The translations under genes and the position numbers were made by a program. A DNA stretch of 64,000 nt from Sindora glabra (taxonomy: Eukaryota > Streptophyta > Magnoliopsida > Fabales > Fabaceae): positions 103,585,732-103,649,731 of the forward strand of contig CM035227.1 of NCBI GenBank assembly GCA_020226215.1, given 5' to 3'. Shown here in pieces: positions 10,973 through 23,500 of this stretch (the first letter of the stretch is position 1; each line of letters starts with the position of its first letter). The notes under the pieces were generated by a model. It was not told the DNA's origin. It saw nothing but the letters and a program-made list of their open reading frames with translations, and did not search any database.

Positions 10973-13900
10973 ATGGAATTAGCCAAAGCAGATTATACTC
11001 AAGATGGCACTGTTGATTTTCGCGGACGGCCTGCGGTTGCCTCCAAGACTGGCAAATGGAAGGCTTGCGCTTTCCTTGTTGGTGAGCTTATTTTTAACCA
11101 AATATATATTGTCCCCCTCCTATATGTATACACTGAAAAGTTTCAAACCTATATATTCTTCTTAAGAATCCAGTTGAAACTCAATATCAGGGTTTTTAAA
11201 TTGTGGTATTGGGTTGTGGATTGCACTGCCTCTGTGATATTCTAAGATTCTGCGTTGCAACGGTCGTATTTTCTTGCCTTTACCCGTAATTTTACCAATA
11301 ATTTTGCTAATGATAGTAAAATCTGCAACCGTAATCGTAAATACAATTTAGAACTAAGTTCAATACACTTTCTAAGCTTCACCTTTACACTTCACTTAAT
11401 CATATTGATGATTGTTATGGAGTGTGGAGTTTGGAATTATAGGATGAGAAGGGAAATGCCACTCAGTGTTACTGTTTATAATTCTTTTTACAATTCCATT
11501 AGTCTGGTACATAAGTTAGACTGACTTCACTTGTTCTAAAGTGCCACAATAATTTTAAATTGTGATTACATTAAACTTTACAATGCGATATACTGCAATT
11601 TTTATTACCTATTAGTAACGTATGCGATTGTAAAATGAGTTCTGAATGGTGGTACAGGTGCGAGTAACGTTATACATATGGTAGGATGTTTCTAGTTCAT
11701 AACGTGAATTTAAGATTGGGTTTTTCTAATTCTTGTATGGATTAACGTTGTTGCAGGATATGAAGCATTTGAAAGAATGGCCTTCTATGGGGTTGCTTCC
11801 AACTTAGTTGTTTTCCTCACAACTCAGCTTCATGAAGACACCGTTTCATCAGTGAGGAATGTGAATAACTGGTCAGGATCTGTTTGGATGACACCCATTC
11901 TTGGGGCATATATAGCAGATTCTTACTTGGGTCGTTTCTGGACTTTCACTGTTTCATCTCTCATTTATGTCCTGGTAAGTTCACCTCATAATTTAGTCTC
12001 AAATCGAATGATCACAAGGCCAGTGGTAGTGGGTTAGAGGTGAGGGATTTGGGTAATATATCAAAGGTTATAAGTTTAGACTCCTTGCCATCAATATACC
12101 CAAATAATAATAACAATAATAATCTAATAACCATGTAGACAGTTGTAGACAGTTATCGCCTAATCTAGAAACCAGAAACTGTTCTTTCAAGCCACAATTG
12201 GTCAGAAACTTCTGACAAATTGGATCTACATGTTCATCATCCAAACAGAGAAGAACACCTGTTTGGACCATATCTCACGTTACCTTCCCTCAGCCAAAGG
12301 CCATGAAACTTCATTATTGCCCTTGTGGGGGGAGCAAACTGCTGTGAAAATGTTAATTCCGCTAATATAATATGATTTCATATTGTCCATATACATCTAC
12401 ATATACGATACACACTTTAACTTAAATTATTCTCATTAATTTTAAATAAGATGGGCAGGTTAATTTAAATTTACATATATTATATGTGTGTGAGGAATTT
12501 GTGCAACTGCGCTGTTATATGTATGTTGTGTGAGTTGTAAGTTGTCAGGTACAAGACAAATGATTCCTATAGGCCCACCATATTGCTCAACTTCAACCTA
12601 GAATTGATGCAAAAAGCAATAATTGAGTTGAAGGAGATTTTCTCAAGATTTTCTTTTCCTGTTTCCATTGATTCAAAATACCAAGAAATTATTAATTCTG
12701 GAAGTTTAATCACTGTTCCATGGGTAGCAAGGTTTCCTCTTAATGCAATTAATTAATAACCATACAATATCAATTGCCCCCTTACTTTGTCTAGGGCAAG
12801 AAAAAGAGTGGTCAGTAATCAACATATTCATGCTTATGTTTGTAAATTTGTTTGCGTATTGATATTTGTACAATATTAATTGCAACGCACAGGTCAAACT
12901 CTAATTGTACATAAAGTATATTCGAATCAAACTGATCCCGTTTACTTAATTGCCTGTTGAATTGAATTATGTGTCAGTATTAGAGAAGATCATTTTTATT
13001 TTTGTCTAACTAGCAAAGTGATGCATTAATACCGCTGTACACAGGGAATGACTCTTCTGACAATAGCTGTTTCACTGAAGAGCTTGAGGCCAACATGCAC
13101 CAATGGCATATGCAATAAGGCATCCACATCACAAATTGCATTTTTCTACACAGCACTCTACACTGTGGCAATTGGTGCTGGTGGGACAAAGCCCAACATT
13201 TCAACATTTGGTGCTGACCAATTTGATGACTTCAATCCAAATGAAAAACAGCTCAAAGTCTCCTTTTTCAACTGGTGGATGTTCACCTCTTTCCTGGGTG
13301 CTTTGATTGCCACTTTGGGATTGGTCTACATTCAAGAGAACTTGGGTTGGGGTTTAGGGTATGGTATCCCTACCGTTGGCCTCTTGCTGTCCCTTCTTAT
13401 CTTCTATTTTGGGACACCAATATACAGACACAAGGTCAGAAAGACAAGAAGTCCAGCCAGAGACATAATCCGTGTCCCTATTGCTGCCCTCAGGAACAGA
13501 AAGTTGCAGGTTCCTAGTAATTCCTCGGAGCTTCATGAGGAGGAAGTGCAACATTACGTGAGTGATGGAAAACGGCAAGTTCATCACACTCCTGTCATGA
13601 GGTGAGCATTGAGAAACAGTATCCCCACTTTTCTTCTATATGTCAAATGAAATCTCTTGGTTTAATTTGCTTGACATAATCTAATCACAATAACGTAATT
13701 GATTTGTTCAGTCTCAATCATTCACTTGACAAAATCTAGGAGTGCGAATAATGTCAATGAAAAACGTATCTGAAAATTTGAATAATGTAATTTTGCGTGA
13801 TTCGCACATTTTCTATAGCAAGTGGTAGAGGATTGATAGTTTAAGTGGACGACAATTTGGGTTAGCTAGAAGATGCTACCAGTGGCTTGGTGGGGGCAGA

Positions 13901-16551
13901 ATACAGTAAAATTTGGAACCAGAAAAGGCATTTTCCATCTCTATCTATGATAGCAACTAGATATATATGATGTCTTGAAAATTGTCCACTGTCTAAAGAT
14001 TGCAAACCCTCCTCTCCTTCTCACAATGCTTGGCCTTGAGGAATTTCTGATTCTTGTTTGGAATAATTAAAAGTAAGATTTTAGTTTATTTTTATTTTAA
14101 TTACATTTATACTATTATGAAATCCATCAAATTTAATAAAAATTTTCTAGAATTCATTTTATTTGACTTAAAACATATATTATATAAAAGGTCTATCCTC
14201 TTCCCAATATTCCAATATTGTATTTATCATAATACTATCAAAATTGATTTACCCTCAAATCAAAGAATTCATTTGCAAATGAGTTGATATTATTTACAAA
14301 TAAATTGTAATTATTATTTTTGACAAAGTTTTCAAATAATAAAATTTATTTATAAATGAATTGCAATCATTTCTAATGAAATGAAATGAAATCAATTTTA
14401 TAAAAATATAATAGAACGCATTTATTTATAATAGAATTCATTTGTAGAATCTCACATGCACAGCTAGCAAACGCAAAATTTACAAGTCTCTTCGGTAGAT
14501 AGACAAACAAAATTAAGATTTTCAGTTACAGTGTACTCTTAGAGCTTCAAAACCTAGAGTTGTGAACAAGTTTTGAAACTATCAAATTAAAATTACTTAA
14601 TCATAATTGTTCATTTTTTAACTAATATGATAAAATTATTTCAACTTAATAATTTTTGAAATTGTTACATCAATCTAAATTTTGAAATCATCACACCGTA
14701 AAATCTACCCCGTATGGTTTCAACTATTTGTTCTCTCGCTAGTAAAGTCGGGAAGCTTACAATAAAGGATTTTTGCTCTTCTAAGATTAAGTTTCCCCCA
14801 TGTGCACATTTTAAAAGTACTATATATATCTTTAAGGCCATATTAAATATCAGAGGTCACAGATTTTCAGCCAACTTACTTCTCATATAGGAATTGCCAT
14901 AATGGTGTCCTCGCCAATCCGCCACTATCTCAAATTATTGCAAAACCCCATTATCTCCTGCCCGATGTATATTGCACGTGAAGCATACACTACTCTGTCA
15001 ACCACACCACTTGATCGAATTAAAAGTTAAATGCCGGTGCTTGATGTTGTAGTAGCATTCGAAATTTCTTTTTCTTGACTTTTCTCCTTCTAATATTTAG
15101 AATTTAAATCGAGGACGTTGCATATACGTTAAATAGTTTGACATGATTGATGATTTTACCCCCAAAAAAAAAAAGTTTAAATCTACATAATATCATGTTT
15201 CCATACTTATATGTTATATACTGGTATTAGTACAACAGACAAGAAAATTTTTCTCCAAAAAATATATAAAAAATGCTATATGCATAAAAAAAATTCGAAA
15301 CTGAGTTTTGATTATTTATTAAATTAAATTTTACAAATTTATCTAACTATCCTATATTTAATTACAACTCTTAATTTACTTTTGAAGTCCAATTTTTAAT
15401 CTCATTTTCATTACATATGCTATTGTTGAAATATATAATTTAAAAAATATCTTATATTGTTTCTGTGTTCATCTAATTGTGTGCGCGCGTACGCGTGTGG
15501 TAATGCAATCAGAATAGGGCAAACAAGGTTGCAGAGGATTTATTCTTTAAGTATATTACAAGAATATTAGAACACTCACATCGCACTCACCATAGACAAG
15601 GACAAATTTGTTTTAGCACAAGCTTCTGATTAAAGAAATCCATGACTTTATCGGGAAGGAATTTGTGTACTCAGGTTCCTAGACAAGGCTGCAATAAAAG
15701 AAGGCATCGCAGATTCCTCAAGGACCCCATGTACGGTGACCCAAGTGGAAGGAGCCAAGCTTGTTTTTGGCATGGCCATAATATGGCTAGTAACACTCAT
15801 TCCCAGCGTCATCTGGGCACAAATTCAGACTCTATTCGTCAAACAAGGCACCACCTTGGACCGAAATGTCGGTCCCACCCTCCGAATTCCGGCAGCCTCT
15901 CTAAGCAGTTTCGTGACCCTCTCCATGCTCCTCTCCGTCCCGATGTACGACCGCATTTTCGTGCCATTCATGCGCCGGAGAACTGGAAACCCTAGAGGGA
16001 TCACCTTGCTCCAAAGGCTTGGGATAGGATTTTCAATCCAAATTCTAGCCATTGCAATTGCTTATGCAGTTGAAGTTAGGAGAATGCGCGTGATAAGAGC
16101 ACATAACATAGTAGGACCAAAAGACATTGTCCCTATGAGTATATTTTGGCTATTGCCTCAATATGTACTAATAGGGATTGCAGATGTTTTCAATGCCATT
16201 GGATTGCTGGAATTCTTCTATGATCAGTCTCCAGAAGACATGCAGAGTCTAGGGACAACTTTCTTCACTAGTGGGATCGGTGTCGGAAATTTCTTGAACA
16301 GTTTGATTGTGACTCTGGTTGATAAGATTTCCGGAAGGGGTGACAAGAAGAGCTGGATTGGTGATAACTTGAATGATAGTCGCTTGGATTACTATTATGG
16401 GTTTTTGTTGGTGATAGCAGGCCTGAATTTGGTGGCATTTGTATGCGCAGCAAGTAGGTATATCTACAAGAGAGAGACCAGTGGGGCGAAAGAGGGCCTT
16501 GAAATGGAGGGCAACCCTACGCTGGACGCATCTCTAGGGTTACAAGTGTAA
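10973..16551 (+). CDS. NPF5.1: NPF/PTR-family transporter, NPF5.1-like (4 exons, 586 aa)
   Basis: A multi-pass membrane carrier of the NPF family (proton-coupled nitrate, peptide or other small-solute transport). The substrate cannot be read from sequence. Exons are 10973-11081, 11757-11974, 13045-13601 and 15675-16551, all with GT-AG introns and consistent phases, totalling 586 residues plus stop, the usual family length. Start: MELAKADYTQDGTVDF matches the family N-terminus. An in-frame ATG at 10838 would add 45 residues but overlaps the TATA box. The E-x-x-E-R motif of helix 1 is at residues 39-43 (EAFER). The conserved FFNWWMF block, helix 6 at about 215-235 and a hydrophilic central loop to about 320 follow, then six more helices including FVKQGTTLDR and LEFFYDQSPE. 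The overall wording is closer to Arabidopsis NPF5.1 than to NPF5.2. Intron 3 (2,073 bp) holds a MITE-like repeat. No disabling lesion is seen. Confidence 0.93.
15268..15430 (+). repeat. AT-rich MITE-like repeat, copy 4, in NPF intron 3
   Basis: This copy opens with TGCTATATGCATAAAAA and closes with CATTACATATGCTATT. These are near inverted repeats, the clearest sign that the dispersed family is a MITE. It lies about 245 bp before exon 4 of the NPF gene. Confidence 0.5.
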
Positions 16552-18990
16552 GTTTAGGTAACATGGTTCTGAATCGTGGCGGTTGCTTATGGTTGCAATT
16601 AGGCTGTGATTAACAAAATAATAGATAAATGCAATTATTGCGAAGTAATATTAGTTATATAGCTTATTGCAGTCGCAATGTTACAACTGCAAATTGTAAT
16701 TTAAGGCCATAAAATAGAGAAGTAGGATGGATGAAATTACTAAATACTAATATCATTCAGATATGTACTATCTAGTGTGAATTTATGGGATTATTATTTT
16801 TAATTTATGTACTTTTTAAATTTATATATGTAGTGTCTATTTTTAATTAACGCAGAAAGACCCCATTTATCATACAACATTTCGTACGGCTTGGAAAAAA
16901 AATTATGCCATTCTCTTTCACAAATTGACAAGGAAAAAAAGTAATGGAATGAGAGATTATAATCTATAAAATACGCATGGAATAATAACTTTTTTTTCCT
17001 CTTTTTTGCTCTTTTTCCAATTTTGGTTGTGTTTTGAGTATTTGAATGACTTCGTATAAAGCGAAAGCAAACAAATTAATCTTCTTTTATTCCATCACAT
17101 GCATATATGTGCTTGTCTTATCATTGGACACATGATTTCTAACATTGCTATGAACCATATTAATGAAATTAGGAAATTTTTAAGTTTTATTATTAGTCTT
17201 TATAAGGTCTATGATATGTTCTATTTTTAGAATGGAACAATTTATCCTACGTTTAAACTTTTTTAGTGAGGAAAAATTATTTCCGACGTTGACTCACTGG
17301 GATCTATCGAAATGCACTTTAACTTCTGGTCTCATCAAGAATATGTTTGCCGAGCATAAAACAATCTTAGAATGAGGCTACAAGAAAATTATCTAAAATT
17401 TCTTAGACTGATCAACAGGACAATACCATAAATTTAACAGCCCACTTAAATAAATACTTGTGCTGTATAGCATTATGGACAACACTATTCTTTTTGAGGT
17501 TGTGTATGCATCGAATTCTAGATTATACATATTACATTTTTTTTATCAACAGTTATTTGACTCAATCCTAACCAATTGAGTCTCAAAATATTTTAGTACA
17601 ATTTATTTTTTACTATTTTAATCTAGATTAGTGTATTTTCCATAATCTTCTGATACAATTTGCCTTCGCAAAAAATAATTTTACCAATTTCTTTGTCAAA
17701 AATGAAATGTTACGGCTGCTTTTATTCAAAGATCCAATCTTATCTTAAAATTTACGTAAACTGATACAACTCAAATATATTGCCGGGTCGTGGATCGACC
17801 AATCCTTTTAACAATAACACAATCCACAACGATAAGTTCAATATGCATTCAGAGGCCCAAACCGCTTGGCAGCGTGTGGATTCGATCAACCCAATCTACT
17901 AACAAACGATACTAAAGAAGCGTGACATCCTCACCATTTTACGAGTACAAAAACTATGTTGTCCCGTGTATACTTACTATTATCTATTAACTTTGACGTC
18001 ACACCAAACATCACAGCTTCGTCTAAAAATTGCAAAAGGTACTCTTTCTATCTCAATTACATTTACTTTACAATGAGTTTTTTCATGAACCAAAAATTTT
18101 AATATATTGAATATTTAATAATTTATATTAAATTTCATATTTTTTTGAATAAAAAAATCTGATTTAATAACTCACAATTCGCCATATAACTCAATTTATT
18201 CATGCATTAAGTTTTACTCAATTAATGATAGAATTGACTTTATTTTATATATAACAAATTTCTAAAAAATTAACTTAAGTATACGGTGAACCACTTCAAA
18301 TGTATACCATTAATATTTATGTAGGCCCACTTCATCCGATTGGCTTTTGATGGGATTTCATTAAGTAAATTACATTGTATATTCTAATTAACCTTTTAGT
18401 TTTACTATACTCATGTACTCATATTCACTTGTAATCACTATTAGAAATCTCATGATTTTTGATAAATTTAATATGTTGGAAATAATAAATAATTTTGTTG
18501 GAGAATGTCCAACCAAATTCAAATTAAAAGTCTCATTATTTCCAATGAAAATACATAGGAACTTTTTTACAAAAAAATCCATCTACAAATTCTTATGCAA
18601 ATAATCTTGTTGTTTCTAGTGGATTTTTTTGTTAGAAAGTTCAAATGTTATAAAATAGCATAAAATATCTTTGGCTCACATTTGCAAATTATTTTGGCAT
18701 GAAATTGGATACTTGGAGTTTGTTAAACTCCATTCTTTTAATTTAATTTTAAAATTTCGAATTAATTAAATTGCTTTTAATACTTTGTTTACTAACTATA
18801 TTGATTGATTTTAACATTTTTTAGGGTGTTTGGAATAATTTTGGCCTTATGATCTTCAAAGACTCTATTCTTTCCATTTTTGGTGCTTGGATAAAGCTTC
18901 ATAATTTGTTTCCTATATTTACTTACAAATATTTATACTTAGTTTATTTAATTAATTCTAAAGCCTTATTAATTTTATTTATATATTAAG
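16064..18990 (+). repeat. Segmental duplication, parental copy Y0
   Basis: From within NPF exon 4 (near GTTGAAGTTAG) through the 3' flank to about 18990, this segment is repeated at 28377-30193 plus 46006-48840. Shared non-coding landmarks include AACAGCCCACTTAAATAAAT (near 17437), ATTGCCGGGTCGTGGATCGA (near 17780), and TCATCCGATTGGCTTTTG (near 18332). After the stop codon I see no gene in 16552-18990. The open frames at 18388-18604 are low-complexity. Confidence 0.8.
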
Positions 18991-19869
18991 TAGAAATTAT
19001 TACAATCTAACTTGATTATTCCACCAACCCATTCTACTCTCAACATTATTGAAATAAGGCACATACAATAATTAAAGATTAACATTTCGGTCCTAAATAA
19101 AACAAATGATGAAATTTAGCTAACATTTATGTTCATTTTCAAAGGATTTCAACCTTAACATCTACAACAAATAACTAATGCTACTCAAGTCATATCTAAT
19201 AATCTTTTGAGGAGCTAATGCTAAAGTGGTGGTCAAAAAGACTGATTTTAGGAATTTGTAAAATAGACACACAAATCAGTAAGCTTATCACTTAGTGATA
19301 GAATAATCAAGTAATAATAAAACAATAAGAGAAATATTTAATCTCTTACTCACTTGATTTATCCTTCGTTATTCTTGATACATATCTTAAAATAGTGTTA
19401 CATAAAATGTTATGTGATCATAGTTTTATTACACAAAGCATTAAGCCCACAAGGTCCTTTAATTCTAGATGAACAATTCACATTTAATATCATTACTAAT
19501 TCATTGTCTTTTTTACTAGATGAGGTAGCTAAAAGACATTACTAATCATCTACATTTATTAGTGCCAAACCTCAACATACACTTGCACACATATCATAGA
19601 TTACTCCTCACAAGTATAACAATATATATTTAGTTTTACCATATACGCACCATAAAATGAATAAATAGGTAAATTTACACACTTAAGTCATATATAACAC
19701 CATTGATTTCCCAATGACCTCTACATAAGAAATTATAAGCATCCATACTTGTTAGTGTTGAAATTCAACACACCCGCTCATTATAGTGCACATATCATAA
19801 CAAAATTAAGAAGATAAGAAATTTTATTTCACAACTAGCTACTAGCTTTGAATTTCACTTGTCATAATT

Positions 19870-20175
19870 TGGACATAGTGAAGACAATTTCTTGAACTTC
19901 GAACACTTATAATGGAAATAGTCACTAACAAGTTTTCAACACTATCTTAATATTTATTAGTAAAGATAGCCATTTTTGGGCTTTTGACATTAATCCATTA
20001 TATCTTAGTGAAGATAGCTTCATGAACTTCCGACATTTATAGTGAAAACAATTCATTATAAGCCTCTAACACAAAGTCCTTATCTTTTAGTGAAAACAAT
20101 CTTATGACCATTCTGACACTATGATCATTTAGTGAAGATAGACTTCCACAAGCTTGTGACACTAACCTTCAAGTA
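19870..20175 (+). repeat. Imperfect short tandem repeat, about seven units
   Basis: A unit built on TAGTGAAGATAG, then TTCATGAACTTC-like sequence, then GACACT recurs about seven times with irregular spacing of roughly 35-50 bp. It lies inside the LTR-like remnant. Units vary and spacers are not unique, so this is not a CRISPR. Confidence 0.55.
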
Positions 20176-20564
20176 AGCTATTTTGACTTTCACATATCAC
20201 ACTATTTCATCATAATTTTCATGCATCACTCTACATATAATATCCATTCGCATATTTTCATGCTTCTTTGCATGGCCATAAACCACAAATGCATTTTGTT
20301 AATCACATTATAACCTAACTCTTAGTATAATCCTACAAGTTATAACATCTCCATATCTATCTAAACAGTCAAACATTCACTAACAAGACAATAATATCAT
20401 TATCATATAATTTACACAATAAATCATTATAGTTCGTTGAATAGTTATTCATCATGTATCTAAACCACACTTATCTCATAATATCATAACTTGGTATTAG
20501 AAATCATTAAAACATAACTTGAACCCTTGTATATAGTGATATTTCGAATTATATTTGGTATAGT

Positions 20565-23500
20565 TACTATACGAAATAATGGCAACACTGATGACACATT
20601 TTGCGATGACAAAAATTCAATTGTCAATGATTCATGAATGGATTTTATCAATTACAAAGTCATAAGTGATTAGCAAAAATTAATATGTGCTAATTTTTTT
20701 GGATGGCAAAAATTTTGGAGCTAAAAAAATATCCTTCAGAATGATAAATATTGTTGGTAAAAGTCTTGGACTTTTACTAACAATAGTTGTCATCGTTGAA
20801 CATTGCCCTAAAATGTCAAGCGAGAAAATTTAATTTTTAGCAATGACTATTGTTGTTGTTGAAAGTTTAACTTTCATCGATGACCAGTGTTGTCATTGAA
20901 GAAGGAAAAGAGAAATTATGCCTTGCTCTTCAGTGATGATAGCGTAGTCCAAAAAAGTTATATTTTTAACAGCAACAAATGTCATCGTTGAAAGTGAAGG
21001 CACAATTTCCTATGTCCTTCTTTAGTGATGACACTTATTATTGACAAAAATTGAAAACTTTCACTGACGACAAGTGTTGTCTTTGAAGAGGGGCATGAAA
21101 ATTGTACTCATAAATATTTTATTTTATACCAACGATAATGTCATCAGTGAATGTTTCGAGTTTTTACCAACGACCGAGAATTTTATCATTGTTAAAAGGT
21201 CTATCTATAAATAACCCCTAAGGATGATTTGACTCTTATTTTTTGCAGAGAAGAAGGAAGCAGCAGAGCAAGGTAGGAGGTAAGATGGAGTTTTGTAATT
21301 TTTTATAATGTGATATATTTTTCTACTTATATATTTTTGTAATGGAGTATGATTTTTTATTTATATAATTTTGAAATATTAGTTGTTATTTCTATTCATT
21401 ATTGTTAGTGTTAGGCATTTGAAGAGTATTTAATTAGTAAATTTATTCCATTAAAATATGTGAATTAAATTTTATAACATTTTATTTGAATATATAATTT
21501 ATGAGATGAATAATATGAAATGAATTTACTTACTTTAATGATATGATTACTTTGGCATGAAATAAATCTTGTTCTTTATATATTATAAATTTTAAATGTG
21601 TTTATGTAGTTTAGTTTTAATGTACAATTTATAAATGTAAATTTTATTATTGTTATGTTATCAAGTAAAATTTTAATTTTGCATAATTTGATATGTGTAT
21701 AAATTATTTAATTAGGTTAATATGAGATTAAGTTGTTATCAGATTTTGTTTACAAATTTTAGAGTTTAGGATGTAATTTGAAGTATAAATTTTTTAGTTA
21801 CATTGAAATAATGTAATGTATGAAATTAAAATGATTATATAAATATATTTTAAAAAATATATTAACATGGGAATAAACTTTTAGGTATATAATTAATTTT
21901 TTTTAATATAACTTAGTAAAAATATTTCAATGAAAACATATAATAAAGAAATTAAATGTCATAAATATATTCAATGAAAATATTATAAATATATGAATAA
22001 GATATTTTGAAAGTTTGAAAATTTTAGAACAATTATATATTTAAAGAACAAAATTATATATTAAATAAGCTAGAAAATATTGAGATGTTGAAAATAGAAA
22101 ATGTAAAAAAATATTGAATATACAAATAAATCATTTCAATAGGTTAGAAAAGTTAATATTTTTATACAATGATCAATAAAAGTAGATATCATAGGAATAA
22201 ATAATAATGATTATACAAATGCAAATATGCCTTATAAAAATATAATGACTATATAAATATATTTGAAATAATATATTTATATGAACATTAGGTTTTGAAA
22301 ATGAAAATCACATTTAGGTTAATATAAATTTATAAATACATTCGACTATAGCATTGAAAGACATTACCCATTATTATTATGAATGAAATCATGATACGTA
22401 GAAGGTTATGAGTTATAAGCCATTAACTGTGACAACCGAATACTAGGTCATGTTCTAATCATATAAATATCTAAACTCAAAATTTAGCAAAATTATGACA
22501 CAGATACTCTTTGGATTCTAGTTGTTTGTTGCTTGTAAAGTGAAAGGTGGTAATAATATTCCAAAACATAATGATTAAGGTCAATAACGTATATAACTGC
22601 TAACAAATGACATTAACGTCATGTGTTTCGGACATTGGCGATTGGGATGCCAATAAAATCAAATAACATTATTTTATAGAGATAAGTTTTCTTTATTTTC
22701 ATCGTCATTTTAACTTTTGAGCCAAATTATTATTTGTTGCAAGCATTTTTTTGGTCTTTCTACCCTTAATAAAACAAGTTAACGTGACCTAATAAAATTT
22801 ATGTAACTCAAAATTAGAGAGTCGTCCATAATATAGTATATCACAACATATAGGATTTACCGAATAATGATGTTAATACATAAGGTTTGCCATTTTTGTA
22901 AGAAAATAAATCTTTTAATTTCAATCTCATAGTTGACCTTGGAGATTTTTACTTAATAAACTTGAGGAATAAAAAAAATAGTCCTTTAATTGTTTCATGT
23001 TTTAGGAATACTAGTTTTTTTACAAAAGAAATGGATATCTTTATCAATGATGAAGATAATTTGGAGGATGAAACAATTGAAGATTATATAGGGGAGGGGT
23101 TTCTACAGTCTAATAATGATAGAAAAACTTATGACCATGAGGTTGAGTTTGTTACGTTCATCGATGCTGATTTAGATAAAGGAAATAACATTTTTTTATA
23201 TTACAACCTATAATTGTGTAAAAGTGATTGTGTAATTTCATTATATAAATACAGTAATTTATATCTAGTCATTAATTGGATCAATTATAGACTTTTCTCT
23301 AAATATATATAAAATGTGTATTATCTTAGTCATGATAGATGTTGAAACATGATACCATAGAGGTGACGTTACAAGAGACCTTCTACATCAATCCATTCGC
23401 ATTCCATCACAATATGAGGGATCAAGTATTTTTTTCTTATTGTATATACTTAAGTTAATTATTTATTAAATATAAATTTATGGTACTCATGTTTTCTTTT

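Noticed and set aside
13010..13587. Antisense and alternative-frame open frames across NPF exon 3
   Set aside because: They are shadows of a strongly supported exon.
18388..18604. Overlapping open frames on both strands in the NPF 3' flank
   Set aside because: The paralogous flank near 48270-48480 has many substitutions and no preserved frame, so coding constraint is unlikely.
19870..20175. CRISPR-like array
   Set aside because: Units are imperfect and irregularly spaced, and the genome is that of a plant.
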